In this document: piece after piece, positions 8,999 to 15,930 of the stretch
How positions within the stretch are numbered: position 1 is the stretch's first letter
Layout of the letters: every line of letters begins with the position of its first letter
Source: Planctomycetota bacterium
GTDB lineage: Bacteria; Planctomycetota; Planctomycetia; Gemmatales; Gemmataceae
Assembly (NCBI GenBank): GCA_016873095.1
Contig: VGYC01000056.1
Location: forward strand, 1-37,881
Direction of reading: 5' to 3'
Length of the DNA stretch: 37,881 nt
The notes under the pieces: generated by a model
Database searches by the model: none
What the model saw: the letters and a program-made list of their open reading frames with translations, nothing else
What the model was told of the DNA's origin: nothing
Made by a program: the position numbers and the translations under genes

Positions 8999-9400
8999 TC
9001 ATTTCTCCTCGACATGAGAGGGCGGCAGCATGGCCTTTTCGCGCTGACGCACGAGCTGGACGATTTCGTCGATGGCGACGTTCATCTGACGGGCCTCGGC
9101 GAGCAAGGCGTCGATGCGCTCGGTCAGAATCTTGAGGCGTTCGCGGCGTGCCAGCGGCGAGACGGAATCCGAAACAAAGGTGCCTGTCGTGCGGCGCTTG
9201 ACGACAATGCCCGCTATCTCCAGCTCTCGATATGCACGCGCGACCGTGTTCGGATTGATGAGCAGGCGTTCGGCGAGTGCTCGAATGGGCAGCAATTCCG
9301 CTCCTGGCACAAGTCGACCTGACGCCACCAGATATCGTACCTGATTGACGATCTGCAGGTAAATCGGGACGCCATCAGTGGCGGAGATGTGAATATTCAC
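8999..9400 (-). CDS. GntR-family regulator, YtrA subfamily
   Basis: A 133-residue repressor-type protein. The N-terminal winged helix (PIYLQIVNQVRYLVASGRL, then LPIRALAERLLINPNTVARA and GTFVSD) is that of GntR proteins. Only a short helical C-terminal tail of about 50 residues follows, with no FadR or UTRA ligand domain, which defines the YtrA group. The start codon is GTG at 9400, with no clear Shine-Dalgarno site; the N-terminus MNIHISATDGVPIYLQI has the usual length for the group. Members of this group normally repress their own operon with linked ABC genes, and the palindrome at 9444-9465 fits that. Confidence 0.9.
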   Translation of the reverse strand: MNIHISATDGVPIYLQIVNQVRYLVASGRLVPGAELLPIRALAERLLINPNTVARAYRELEIAGIVVKRRTTGTFVSDSVSPLARRERLKILTERIDALLAEARQMNVAIDEIVQLVRQREKAMLPPSHVEEK

Positions 9401-9443
9401 GGGAGGTTGCCAAGAGTCTCTGGCGCCCGCTTGCCGAGCATTA

Positions 9444-9465
9444 TTGTATTAGTTCAATATTACAA
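9444..9465. promoter_or_regulatory. Palindromic operator, probable binding site of the YtrA-type regulator
   Basis: A 22-bp imperfect palindrome with outer arms TTGTA / TACAA and further matched bases inside (16 of 22 positions symmetric). It lies 44 bases upstream of the GTG start of the GntR gene and overlaps the -10 box of the minus-strand promoter. GntR operators typically carry GT near one end and AC near the other, as here. Binding is inferred, not shown. Confidence 0.65.
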
Positions 9466-9485
9466 CTGACGGATTTCGAAGTCAA
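9457..9485 (-). promoter_or_regulatory. Sigma70-like promoter of the GntR/ABC operon
   Basis: On the minus strand TTGACT (9480-9485) is followed after exactly 17 bases by TAATAT (9457-9462). Transcription would start near 9450 and give a leader of about 50 bases. The -10 box lies inside the palindromic operator, so a bound regulator would block RNA polymerase. The rest of the 9466-9591 gap shows no gene. Confidence 0.6.
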
Positions 9486-9591
9486 AGCCGTTTCTGGCAG
9501 AAATGGGACGGCGGACACTCCGGGCTGACCAGCGGAGCGTCGTGATCGCGTTGGCGGTCTCGCTGCCGGTGGCCAAGAAAAGCGATTGTGC

Positions 9592-9993
9592 TCACTGTCG
9601 GAAGCGCAAGGCAACCAGCAGGCAAGGGCCGCCGGCGATGATGTTCATGCCGAGTTGCAGCGCCCGCTGAACGTTGTGCTCCGCTTCGGCGCCGGGCTGC
9701 AGCCAGATGTGCCTGATGCCAAGCCGGCCGGCCTGTTCGATGATCGAATCGGTCACGTGCGGAGGAGTGATGACGGAGACGCCGTGCACTGGCTCCGGCA
9801 ATGATTCCAGGTCCGGATAGGATTTCAGGCCTTCGACGATATCGGCGTTGGGGTTCACTGGAAACACTGGCAGGTCATTCTGCACGTACGCGCGCAGGAC
9901 CATGTTGCCGTACTTCGATGGATCCCGTGAGGCACCGACGACGGCGTGCGGCCCACCATCGAGGAAGGCACGAATGCGTTGCTGATCGGTCAT
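9592..9993 (-). CDS. CoA-binding domain protein (YccU-like)
   Basis: A 133-residue single-domain Rossmann-fold protein of the CoA_binding_2 family. The start at 9993 follows GGAGA by 7 bases; the open frame extends further upstream without support. Family features are HAVVGASRDPSKYGNMVLRA (nucleotide-binding loop and first helix), the FPVNPNADIVEGLKSYPDL segment, VSVITPPHVT and the C-terminal IWLQPGAE. Members bind CoA or a related nucleotide; no physiological role is established. It ends about 190 bases before the GntR gene and is read in the same direction. Confidence 0.85.
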   Translation of the reverse strand: MTDQQRIRAFLDGGPHAVVGASRDPSKYGNMVLRAYVQNDLPVFPVNPNADIVEGLKSYPDLESLPEPVHGVSVITPPHVTDSIIEQAGRLGIRHIWLQPGAEAEHNVQRALQLGMNIIAGGPCLLVALRFRQ

Positions 9994-10050
9994 GGGCCGT
10001 CTCCATGTTGCTGCTACTTGCAGCGATGATCGGGCGCGCGGCAAGAAGCG

Positions 10051-10839
10051 TCAGCGGATCGGCGAATAGTCGGTCGCCTTCATCATCACCGACTTGACAC
10101 CGGTCTTCGGAACCGTCAGCGGCCCGCCGGCTTTCTCTTCGGAGGCCTTGCGCGCCGCCTGCCAGGCCGGGTCGTCGCGGAACGCGGCGAACGACTGCCT
10201 GGCGGCGTCCACGCTCTTGTGCGAAAGGAAGTAGATGAGCAAGTCGTCGGCGCCCTTTTCGCCCTTGAGGGGAACCCAGTAGCCGATGTTGGTCATGCCG
10301 TGCTTCTCGAAGAGCTTGACGGTGTGGTCGCGAAAGCGGGCGTTGAGGTTATCGAGGTTCTTCGGGGTCGCGATGTAGGTGCGCATCTCGAAGATGCGCT
10401 CGCCCTTCGCCGCCGGCCTGGGTGCGGGCGAATAATCGGTCGCTTGGAGGTATACCGATTCGACTTTCGCGACAATCTTTCCCTTCGCCTCTGTCTCCTT
10501 CTTGACGGCCAGCCATGCCGGGTCGGCGACGAACCTGGCCCACGACTTCTTGGCCGCCGCGCGACTGGGAAAGGCGAGGATGTAGACAAGCTTGTTGTCC
10601 TTGTTGTCGAGCGGCGTCCAGTAACCGACGCTGGTCATGCCGTGCTTGTCGAAGAGCTTGACGGTGTGGTCGCGAAAGCGGGCATGCAGATCGTCGAGCC
10701 GCCCGTCGGGAGCGTAGTAGGTCCGCATCTCGTAGATGCGCTCGGGCTTGTCGCGTTCGGCCTTGTCGCCGGCCCGGGTTATCCCCAGCATCGCGAGCAG
10801 GGCCACGGTCGTTGTCGCTGCCAGGCCGAAGGCTTTCAT
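10051..10839 (-). CDS. Exported tandem NIPSNAP-domain protein
   Basis: A 262-residue protein with a signal peptide (MKAFGLAATTTVALLAMLGITRA) and two NIPSNAP domains of about 100 residues each. The repeats are obvious: IYEMRTYYAPDGRLDDLHAR and IFEMRTYIATPKNLDNLNAR, each followed by FRDHTVKLF-x-KHGMT-x-x-GYW-x-PL. Each domain ends with a similar ATDYSP motif, so the gene arose by internal duplication of a ferredoxin-like dimeric alpha/beta barrel unit. The start at 10839 has a GGAG site 8 bases upstream. NIPSNAP proteins have no settled biochemical role; many planctomycetes carry several exported copies. Confidence 0.9.
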   Translation of the reverse strand: MKAFGLAATTTVALLAMLGITRAGDKAERDKPERIYEMRTYYAPDGRLDDLHARFRDHTVKLFDKHGMTSVGYWTPLDNKDNKLVYILAFPSRAAAKKSWARFVADPAWLAVKKETEAKGKIVAKVESVYLQATDYSPAPRPAAKGERIFEMRTYIATPKNLDNLNARFRDHTVKLFEKHGMTNIGYWVPLKGEKGADDLLIYFLSHKSVDAARQSFAAFRDDPAWQAARKASEEKAGGPLTVPKTGVKSVMMKATDYSPIR

Positions 10840-10948
10840 GTCGGTCTCCAGGAGGTTGGTGTTCACAGGGATGGTGGATCGAGTTGCAACAACGCAACCT
10901 GGTTAGATTAGGGAGTAGAAACTGGCCGCGCGGCAAAATAATCGATTA

Positions 10949-11117
10949 GGGCGTGTTGACAATTCCTAGGTAAGCAAGGAGGAATGGTGAATAAATTTCG
11001 GCGATTCTCTTCGTGGGGCAGGTTGCCAACCTGCCATCAGCGGCTATGGCAGGTCGGCGACCTGCCCCACGTTACCCAGTCTCTTGCCTACGTTCATCAG
11101 CTATTGTCAACACGCCC
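10949..11117. mobile_element. MITE-like element with 15-bp perfect terminal inverted repeats and TA flanks
   Basis: The ends GGGCGTGTTGACAAT (10949-10963) and its exact complement (11103-11117) are perfect inverted repeats, each flanked outside by the dinucleotide TA (10947-10948 and 11118-11119). That is the target duplication left by IS630/Tc1-mariner and some IS5-group transposases. The 169-bp body has no transposase gene. Its centre holds a second inverted repeat, 11012-11036 against 11047-11071 (arms near CGTGGGGCAGGT...), which would form a strong hairpin. It is best read as a non-autonomous miniature element. It lies in the gap between the NIPSNAP and sialate-esterase genes. Confidence 0.8.
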
Positions 11118-11280
11118 TAGACTCGCCGAGCGATCCGGCCGGCGATGCACCACAGCGCGGCCAAGCCGCCAAGCCAAGACACAATCATGTCACCACAGAC
11201 TGAGGTGACATCATTGCGTCAGGGAAAGAATTTGCCAGCGTGTAAAGAATTCCCAACTGTCGGGGTTAGGTCCCGCTTTG

Positions 11281-11368
11281 CACCGCGAAGACGCGAAGAA
11301 CGCGAAGAGAATCCAAACAAATGAAACGTCGGCGATTCTTCCTTGGCGCTCTTCGCGTCCTGGCGGTG
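11281..11368. repeat. Large palindromic intergenic repeat (REP-like)
   Basis: The 27-base arm at 11281-11307, starting CACCGCGAAGACGCGAAG, is complementary with few mismatches to 11342-11368, giving a long hairpin with a 34-base loop. Sequences of the type 'caccgcgaag-acgcgaag' recur in intergenic DNA of many bacteria, so this is probably a dispersed repeat. It ends 6 bases beyond the stop codon of the sialate-esterase gene and could also protect or terminate that transcript. Between it and the MITE (11118-11280) I see nothing coding. Confidence 0.7.
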
Positions 11369-11374
11369 CGCTCT

Positions 11375-12721
11375 TTATTGCTCCGCGGTGCCGCCTTGCC
11401 AGTTCAGCGAGCGGAAGGGGGACGCGGGGAGTCCGGCCCTGTTCATGAGGTTCGGGTTGGCGGTGTTGCGCCAGCCGAAGCGGACCTGGGCGGGTTCGGC
11501 CACGCCCGCGGCATGGACGACGACGGTCTTGCCGTCGATGGTTGCCTCGGCGGGGACGAACTTGCCGTCCTTGCCGGCGATCTCGAACTCGGTGAGGGGC
11601 TGGTCGTCGCGTGCCTGCAGGCCGCCGCCGGCGTGCGCGAAGGCGACGCGAATCTTGTTGCCTTCGACCTTCATGCCCTTGTAGAGCGGGCCGGAATGGA
11701 CGAGGTCCTTCTTGCCGTAGTCCCTGGCGAGGGCCCAGAGGGCGAGGCGGTCGCCGTAAGGCTGCTTGTTGCCGGGATGGATGTCCTTGATGTTGTCCAC
11801 GAGATCGGTGCAGACAACCATGCCGGTGCCGGGGATCTTCAGGCTGGCGACCTGGGCCTCCCAGAGCGGCGGCAGCATGTCGAGCTTGTAGCCAGAAAAC
11901 GGGGCGATCTGCACGTGGTAGAACGGCAGGTTGGCGCCCCAGACGCGCCGCCAGCCCTTGATGAGCGACTCCATCTTGTCGCGATACTTCATGCCTTCGC
12001 CGACGTTGCTCTCACCCTGGTACCAGGTGATGCCGCGCAAGGCGAAGGGCGACACCGGAGCGATCATGCCGTTGTACATGCCGCCGGACGTCTTCTCCTC
12101 GACAATCCACGGCTCGATGCGCGACCCGCCCCAGGAGGCGTTGATCAGGCCGACGGGGACATCCAGATCCTTGTGCAGGCGGGCGCCGAAATGGTAGAGC
12201 ACGGCCGAGAACGACCCGACCGTCTTGGGTGAGCAGACGGCCCACTTCGCCTTGACATCGTCGGCGGGCTTGCTGTTCTGCACCAGCGGGACGTTGAAGA
12301 GGCGGATGAGCGGCCTGTCGGCGGCGGCGGTGTGCTCTTCCCTCTTTTGCGACTGATTGATCGACCATTGCATGTTGGACTGACCGGAACCGAGCCAGAC
12401 CTCGCCGATGAGGATATCGTCGAGGACGATCTTGTTCTTGCCGGCGATGGTCATGGTGTGCGGCTTGCCGTCGGCCTTCACCGGCTTGAGCGTGACCATC
12501 CAGCGTCCCTTGTCGTCGGCCGTGGCGCTGGCCTTCTGGGCATCGAGCGTGACGGTGACTTCCTCGCCCGGGTCGGCCCAGCCCCAGATGGGCAGCGGGC
12601 GCTCGCGCTGCAACACCATGTGGCTGTCGATCACGGCCGGCAACTTGACTTCTGCGCGAGCCGTCGCCGCGAGGCTCATGGCCAGCGCGGCGATCCAGAC
12701 GGACAGTAGAGGTCTTCTCAT
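11375..12721 (-). CDS. Sialate O-acetylesterase (SGNH/SASA family), exported
   Basis: A 448-residue exported esterase predicted to remove O-acetyl groups from sialic acids or other sugars. The start at 12721 gives a signal peptide (RRPLLSVWIAALAMSLAATARA) and has AAAGGA about 7 bases upstream; the longer open frame is unsupported. An N-terminal beta-sandwich (LPAVIDSHMVLQRERPLPIWG) precedes the catalytic domain, with the nucleophile in GSGQSNM (Ser115), then the block NASWGGSRIEPW, WYQGESN, and a DIHPGNKQPYGDRLALWAL segment carrying the Asp/His pair. The ATG overlaps the TGA of the GYF_2 gene by 4 bases (ATGA), so translation is coupled. It fits with the sialidase at 21874 in glycan scavenging. 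Confidence 0.9.
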   Translation of the reverse strand: MRRPLLSVWIAALAMSLAATARAEVKLPAVIDSHMVLQRERPLPIWGWADPGEEVTVTLDAQKASATADDKGRWMVTLKPVKADGKPHTMTIAGKNKIVLDDILIGEVWLGSGQSNMQWSINQSQKREEHTAAADRPLIRLFNVPLVQNSKPADDVKAKWAVCSPKTVGSFSAVLYHFGARLHKDLDVPVGLINASWGGSRIEPWIVEEKTSGGMYNGMIAPVSPFALRGITWYQGESNVGEGMKYRDKMESLIKGWRRVWGANLPFYHVQIAPFSGYKLDMLPPLWEAQVASLKIPGTGMVVCTDLVDNIKDIHPGNKQPYGDRLALWALARDYGKKDLVHSGPLYKGMKVEGNKIRVAFAHAGGGLQARDDQPLTEFEIAGKDGKFVPAEATIDGKTVVVHAAGVAEPAQVRFGWRNTANPNLMNRAGLPASPFRSLNWQGGTAEQ

Positions 12722-13164
12722 GATGGTCCTTTCAGCAATGTCCCTGAGGTGTTCGAGGCTTCCTGCCAGTGAGTATATGCACGCGGTCCCACCGTGTCGG
12801 CAGGGACGGGGCGCGGAGGCCAGGGTCCCGTGAACTTTTTGCTCGTGCGCATATCGAAACCACAACGCACGCAGAGCACCGCACGCGGCGGCAAGACCGC
12901 CTGGCAAGAAGGACACGCCTTCTCAACCGGGGAAAGCTGGGGCGCCGGTTCCTTCGCCTGTTCTTTCGACGGCGTCTTGGCAACCGGCGGAGATGGATCG
13001 AACAATCCCTTCACCCGCTCCGCCCAGAGCCACTTGCCGTCAGCGCCATTGCGAACATACGTGTCCGTGGCAATTCTCCCTTCCTGGGCATACTTGCGCA
13101 GCGTGTTCGCCGAAACCGGCCCAACTTCTTCGCCCATTTCCTTGAAGTACCAGTCCGCAGCCAT
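12718..13164 (-). CDS. GYF_2 (DUF4339) and zinc-ribbon protein
   Basis: A 148-residue cytoplasmic protein. The first 55 residues, ADWYFKEMGEEVGPVSANTL followed by LRKYAQEGRIATDTYVRNG and KWLWAERVKGLF, are a GYF_2 domain, thought to bind proline-rich peptides. After a Pro/Lys linker comes a zinc ribbon with two CxxC pairs (ACPSCQ and CVRCGFDMRT). The last 40 residues are Pro-rich and unrecognised. Its stop overlaps the start of the sialate-esterase gene by 4 bases. Proteins of this layout in planctomycetes often carry extra membrane segments; none is present here. Function unknown. Confidence 0.8.
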   Translation of the reverse strand: MAADWYFKEMGEEVGPVSANTLRKYAQEGRIATDTYVRNGADGKWLWAERVKGLFDPSPPVAKTPSKEQAKEPAPQLSPVEKACPSCQAVLPPRAVLCVRCGFDMRTSKKFTGPWPPRPVPADTVGPRAYTHWQEASNTSGTLLKGPS

Positions 13165-13220
13165 GTATCACCGCAGCATCGAACCCACCGGCCTTCGCTA
13201 TTTTTCTTTCCGTTTCAAAA

Positions 13221-13406
13221 TCATGGACACGTTACCATCCGTCCCGTCGAAATTGGGCGCGAGCTTCCCGCCCTGCTTACCAAAGGCAACAGCTTGTTGC
13301 CGACGGTGACATCCGCGCTAACGATTTGGCCTTCGATACCGCCGCCAAAAAGGACAACGCTCGCGCGGTTCGACTCAGCTTTCGCGGGCTTCTGCTTGGC
13401 GGGCAT
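13221..13406 (-). CDS. Possible small protein downstream of the recombinase
   Basis: A 61-codon frame opening MPAKQKPAKAESNRASVVLF, 14 bases after the recombinase stop, with GAGG 7 bases before the ATG. The position and ribosome site suggest it is translated from the recombinase transcript. The basic N-terminus is followed by a hydrophobic, Gly/Val-rich segment (GGGIEGQIVSADVTVGNKLL). I do not recognise a family. It could be a chance frame or the decayed rest of the recombinase's missing C-terminal part, although it lies in a different frame. Confidence 0.35.
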   Translation of the reverse strand: MPAKQKPAKAESNRASVVLFGGGIEGQIVSADVTVGNKLLPLVSRAGSSRPISTGRMVTCP

Positions 13407-13420
13407 GGGAAACCTCGATC

Positions 13421-14644
13421 CTATCGCTTCCGTTTTTGCTCGGCCATTATCGCCTGCCACACGGCCGCATCCAGGTCCGCGGTTCGTGACATCGGGTTGT
13501 CACAAACGCGTCGCCCGGCGAAACGCTGGCCATCACGACCGACACAACGATTGTAAGAGCGGTCCTTCTTTCGGCCACAGCGGCTGGAACCGTACATCGC
13601 ATAGCCGCACAAGCCGCACACGGCCAGGCCTTGCAAGAAATAGGATGACCCGCCGGCAGTCCGCTGCGCCTGCTGCGCCCGCAAGCACCGGCGGTTCTCT
13701 TCGAGCCGTTCCTGCACCACGGCGAACAAGTCGTCGTCGATCAACGCAGGCACGGGGATGAAGATCTGCTCGCTGGGCGGTCGCCGTTCGCGGCCGTGCG
13801 GTTTCTTCGGCACTTCCGCAGCGCCACGCCGCGGACGCAAACGCCGGCGTTCCCCCTGCCGTGTCTTGCCATAGGCGGCCTGCCCGCGATAGGCAGAGTT
13901 CTTGAGCAGCGCGCTGAGGGTCGATGTCGTCCAGTGCGTAAGTCCGCGGCAGGTGCGTACGCCCTGGTTTTTCAGCCGTCGCCCGACTTCACGCAGCGAA
14001 CATCCCTCCCTGCCAACCCAGTCAAATATCTGCCGCACCACGCGCGCCTCGTCCTCGAGCACTTCATAGGCTGCCACTCCCGGGCCCGCCAAGCCCGTGT
14101 GCTTGGCAAGATACCGATAGCCGTAGGGCGCGCGTCCCAGCACGCTGATGCGGCCACAGCGCGCCGCATGCACGCGCCCACGCCGCGTCCGCTCCAAAAT
14201 CTTGGCCCGTTCGTATTCGGCGATCACCCCTTGCACCTGCAACAGCAACTGATCTTCCGGCGTGTCGCTCACCGGCCGATTCACGAACACCACCTCAACG
14301 CCGCTGGCCTGCAGTTCCTCGACCAGCACCAACTGGTGCACGTGTCGTCGCGCCAGGCGATCCGGCGCCAACACATAGAGCCGATCCATGCCCCCCGCGG
14401 CCGCCTGGTCGCGCAGACGTTCCAGGCCAGGCCGCACCAAGGTCGCGCCGCTGACGCCATCGTCCAGAAAAGACAAGGCGGGCTCCACCCTGCCTCCGTC
14501 CGCCGCGATGCGCTCACGGAGGAGTGACACCTGACTGTCAATGGTCATCTCGTGCGCCTGCGTCTCCGAGGAAACCCGCGCGTACAAGGCGCAGCGAGCA
14601 CCGCTCGGCAGCTTCCCGTCCCCATTCATGGTCAGCGTGATCAT
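13421..14644 (-). CDS. Serine site-specific recombinase with C-terminal zinc ribbon
   Basis: A 407-residue DNA recombinase. The resolvase domain starts at CALYARVSSETQ, with catalytic Ser25, followed by the conserved FLDDGVSGATLVRPGLERL and the DRLARRH motif. The Recombinase domain (PYGYRYL, then EARVVRQIFDWV, LKNSAYRGQAAYG) covers about 160-290, and a zinc ribbon (CGLCGYAMYGSS with later Cys in the CVGRDGQRF and VCDNP region) about 330-395. Large serine integrases usually continue with a long coiled coil; here the protein stops soon after the ribbon (AVWQAIMAEQKRKR), so the C-terminus looks short. The start at 14644 is set by a 4-bp ATGA overlap with the upstream small gene. No attachment sites were recognised. 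Confidence 0.9.
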   Translation of the reverse strand: MITLTMNGDGKLPSGARCALYARVSSETQAHEMTIDSQVSLLRERIAADGGRVEPALSFLDDGVSGATLVRPGLERLRDQAAAGGMDRLYVLAPDRLARRHVHQLVLVEELQASGVEVVFVNRPVSDTPEDQLLLQVQGVIAEYERAKILERTRRGRVHAARCGRISVLGRAPYGYRYLAKHTGLAGPGVAAYEVLEDEARVVRQIFDWVGREGCSLREVGRRLKNQGVRTCRGLTHWTTSTLSALLKNSAYRGQAAYGKTRQGERRRLRPRRGAAEVPKKPHGRERRPPSEQIFIPVPALIDDDLFAVVQERLEENRRCLRAQQAQRTAGGSSYFLQGLAVCGLCGYAMYGSSRCGRKKDRSYNRCVGRDGQRFAGRRVCDNPMSRTADLDAAVWQAIMAEQKRKR

Positions 14645-14886
14645 GCCGCGACTCCTTTCGCGATGAGTTGTTCCGTGATGATGCCTTCGATGCCTTTCGC
14701 TGTCTCCGGATCGTGGCAGTGGTCCGTCGCCACGGTCGCTGCCGTGTGCTTCGCCCTGGCCGTTGATCGACTCACGGTCGGCAGCGCACACAGATAGGCT
14801 TGTCTTTGGTTATCCTTGGCGAGCCGATTCGCTTCAAACCGCCGCTGCACAGCAACGCCTGGTGACTCCGCGCCCACTCCAAGCAT
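14641..14886 (-). CDS. Small protein translationally coupled to the serine recombinase
   Basis: An 81-residue protein with a strong AAGGAG site 7 bases before its ATG. Its TGA overlaps the recombinase ATG (ATGA), the signature of translational coupling. The central part, VQRRFEANRLAKDNQRQAYL, is a basic amphipathic helix; no domain is recognised. Small ORFs of this kind in front of such recombinases may be accessory proteins such as a directionality or DNA-binding partner, but that is inference from position only. Confidence 0.6.
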   Translation of the reverse strand: MLGVGAESPGVAVQRRFEANRLAKDNQRQAYLCALPTVSRSTARAKHTAATVATDHCHDPETAKGIEGIITEQLIAKGVAA

Positions 14887-15193
14887 GGCCCACTCCTTGG
14901 GCCGGGCTTACCTAGTCGCCGCCCTTGCCCCCGGCTTCCTCATCAACCCCGGCCTCCTCGCCGACGAAAAACCCGCGGAACCACCCGATTAAACTCAAAA
15001 CCTACCCCGGGTGCAACATTGTTCGTGCTCCGAAAGAGACATATACCCCCTCGGCAAATCGTTTACAAAGTATGACGATTGGGTAGTCGGCAGACCACTG
15101 CGTGCGTGTCGAGGGAGGCAGCCTCGCTACTGCCACCAAGAGTCAATTAATGAGCTGCGCCCACTTTTTTTCCCCTGATGCTTTCACCCTCGA
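14887..15193. other. Gap between recombinase operon and decayed gene
   Basis: About 300 bases without a supported gene. The recombinase operon must be transcribed from here (leftward). The stretch around 14990-15090 is AT-richer and could hold its promoter, but I cannot assign boxes with confidence. A T-run lies at about 15164-15171. No clear attachment-site repeat was seen. Confidence 0.3.
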
Positions 15194-15710
15194 CTATTCT
15201 TGTATAAGCATGATGGCTGCTTGCCTTGGGTAAGCGTCGATTTGCTTTGCTCGCTCATTTATGGCCTCTGGCCGCAAAGCACGCAGGCGCTCAAGTAAGC
15301 GCTCAGATTCTCTCGGTCGGAAGGTATCCTCTTTGAAAAGCGACTCCAATTGAATCAGAAAGCCGATCGTGTAGTTATCGCGCACACTATCGTCCAAAGG
15401 CTCAAGCACTTTGTTTAGTTCTTCCTTCCACCTCTGGACAGATTCCTGAGGTAAGACCTTAAACCTTAAGTCTCTTGATGTACCGATGGAGCCGGACCCC
15501 TTCAAATCGGTCGTTTTCCCAAAGGGCGTCGACCAGGGTCGCGAACAAGAGCAAAGCTATATTGCTATCGCCCCTGTTGAAGCTAATATCAGTTATTGAA
15601 GCCCTCAACCCAGCTTCCCATTCGTCCAAGTAGGGCTTAAGATCGTCCTTACCAATCTGCTTCATGCGGCGGCTGAATGTCTTGCTCTCGGATTCTTTAA
15701 GAATCCCCAA
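15194..15710 (-). pseudogene. Decayed or frameshifted gene of unknown family
   Basis: Two minus-strand frames overlap: 15459-15710 (TTG start, 83 codons) and 15194-15505 (TTG start, 103 codons). Both are rich in Lys, Glu, Asp and Ile, with lower GC than the neighbours by eye. Neither has an ATG at its head, and the first is preceded only 12 bases upstream by an in-frame stop (15723-15725). The simplest reading is one gene of about 170 codons broken by a frameshift within 15459-15505, possibly also missing its 5' end. I recognise no domain. Its composition and place next to a recombinase suggest acquired DNA. Confidence 0.5.
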
Positions 15711-15930
15711 GCCGGGCTGGAGTCAATCTGTCTGTTGAGCGTTCCTCAACAGACCCCAGCAGGCAGGCCGCAGTTCCACTGTCGCGGTCCAGAGGTTATA
15801 CAGAATTCTTTCGAACCATTTGAACGGCTCGGGGACGGCGTGTCGCCACGACCGGTGTTCAACGCCTTCAAGCTCTCGGCATCTTCGGATAACATGAACA
15901 GGCAGAACGAATGCGTGTTGGGGAACATTC

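Noticed and set aside
14885-14992. 35-codon plus-strand ORF starting ATGGCCCACTCC
   Set aside because: It begins opposite the start of the small recombinase partner gene. It has no ribosome site and no recognisable features, so chance is more likely.
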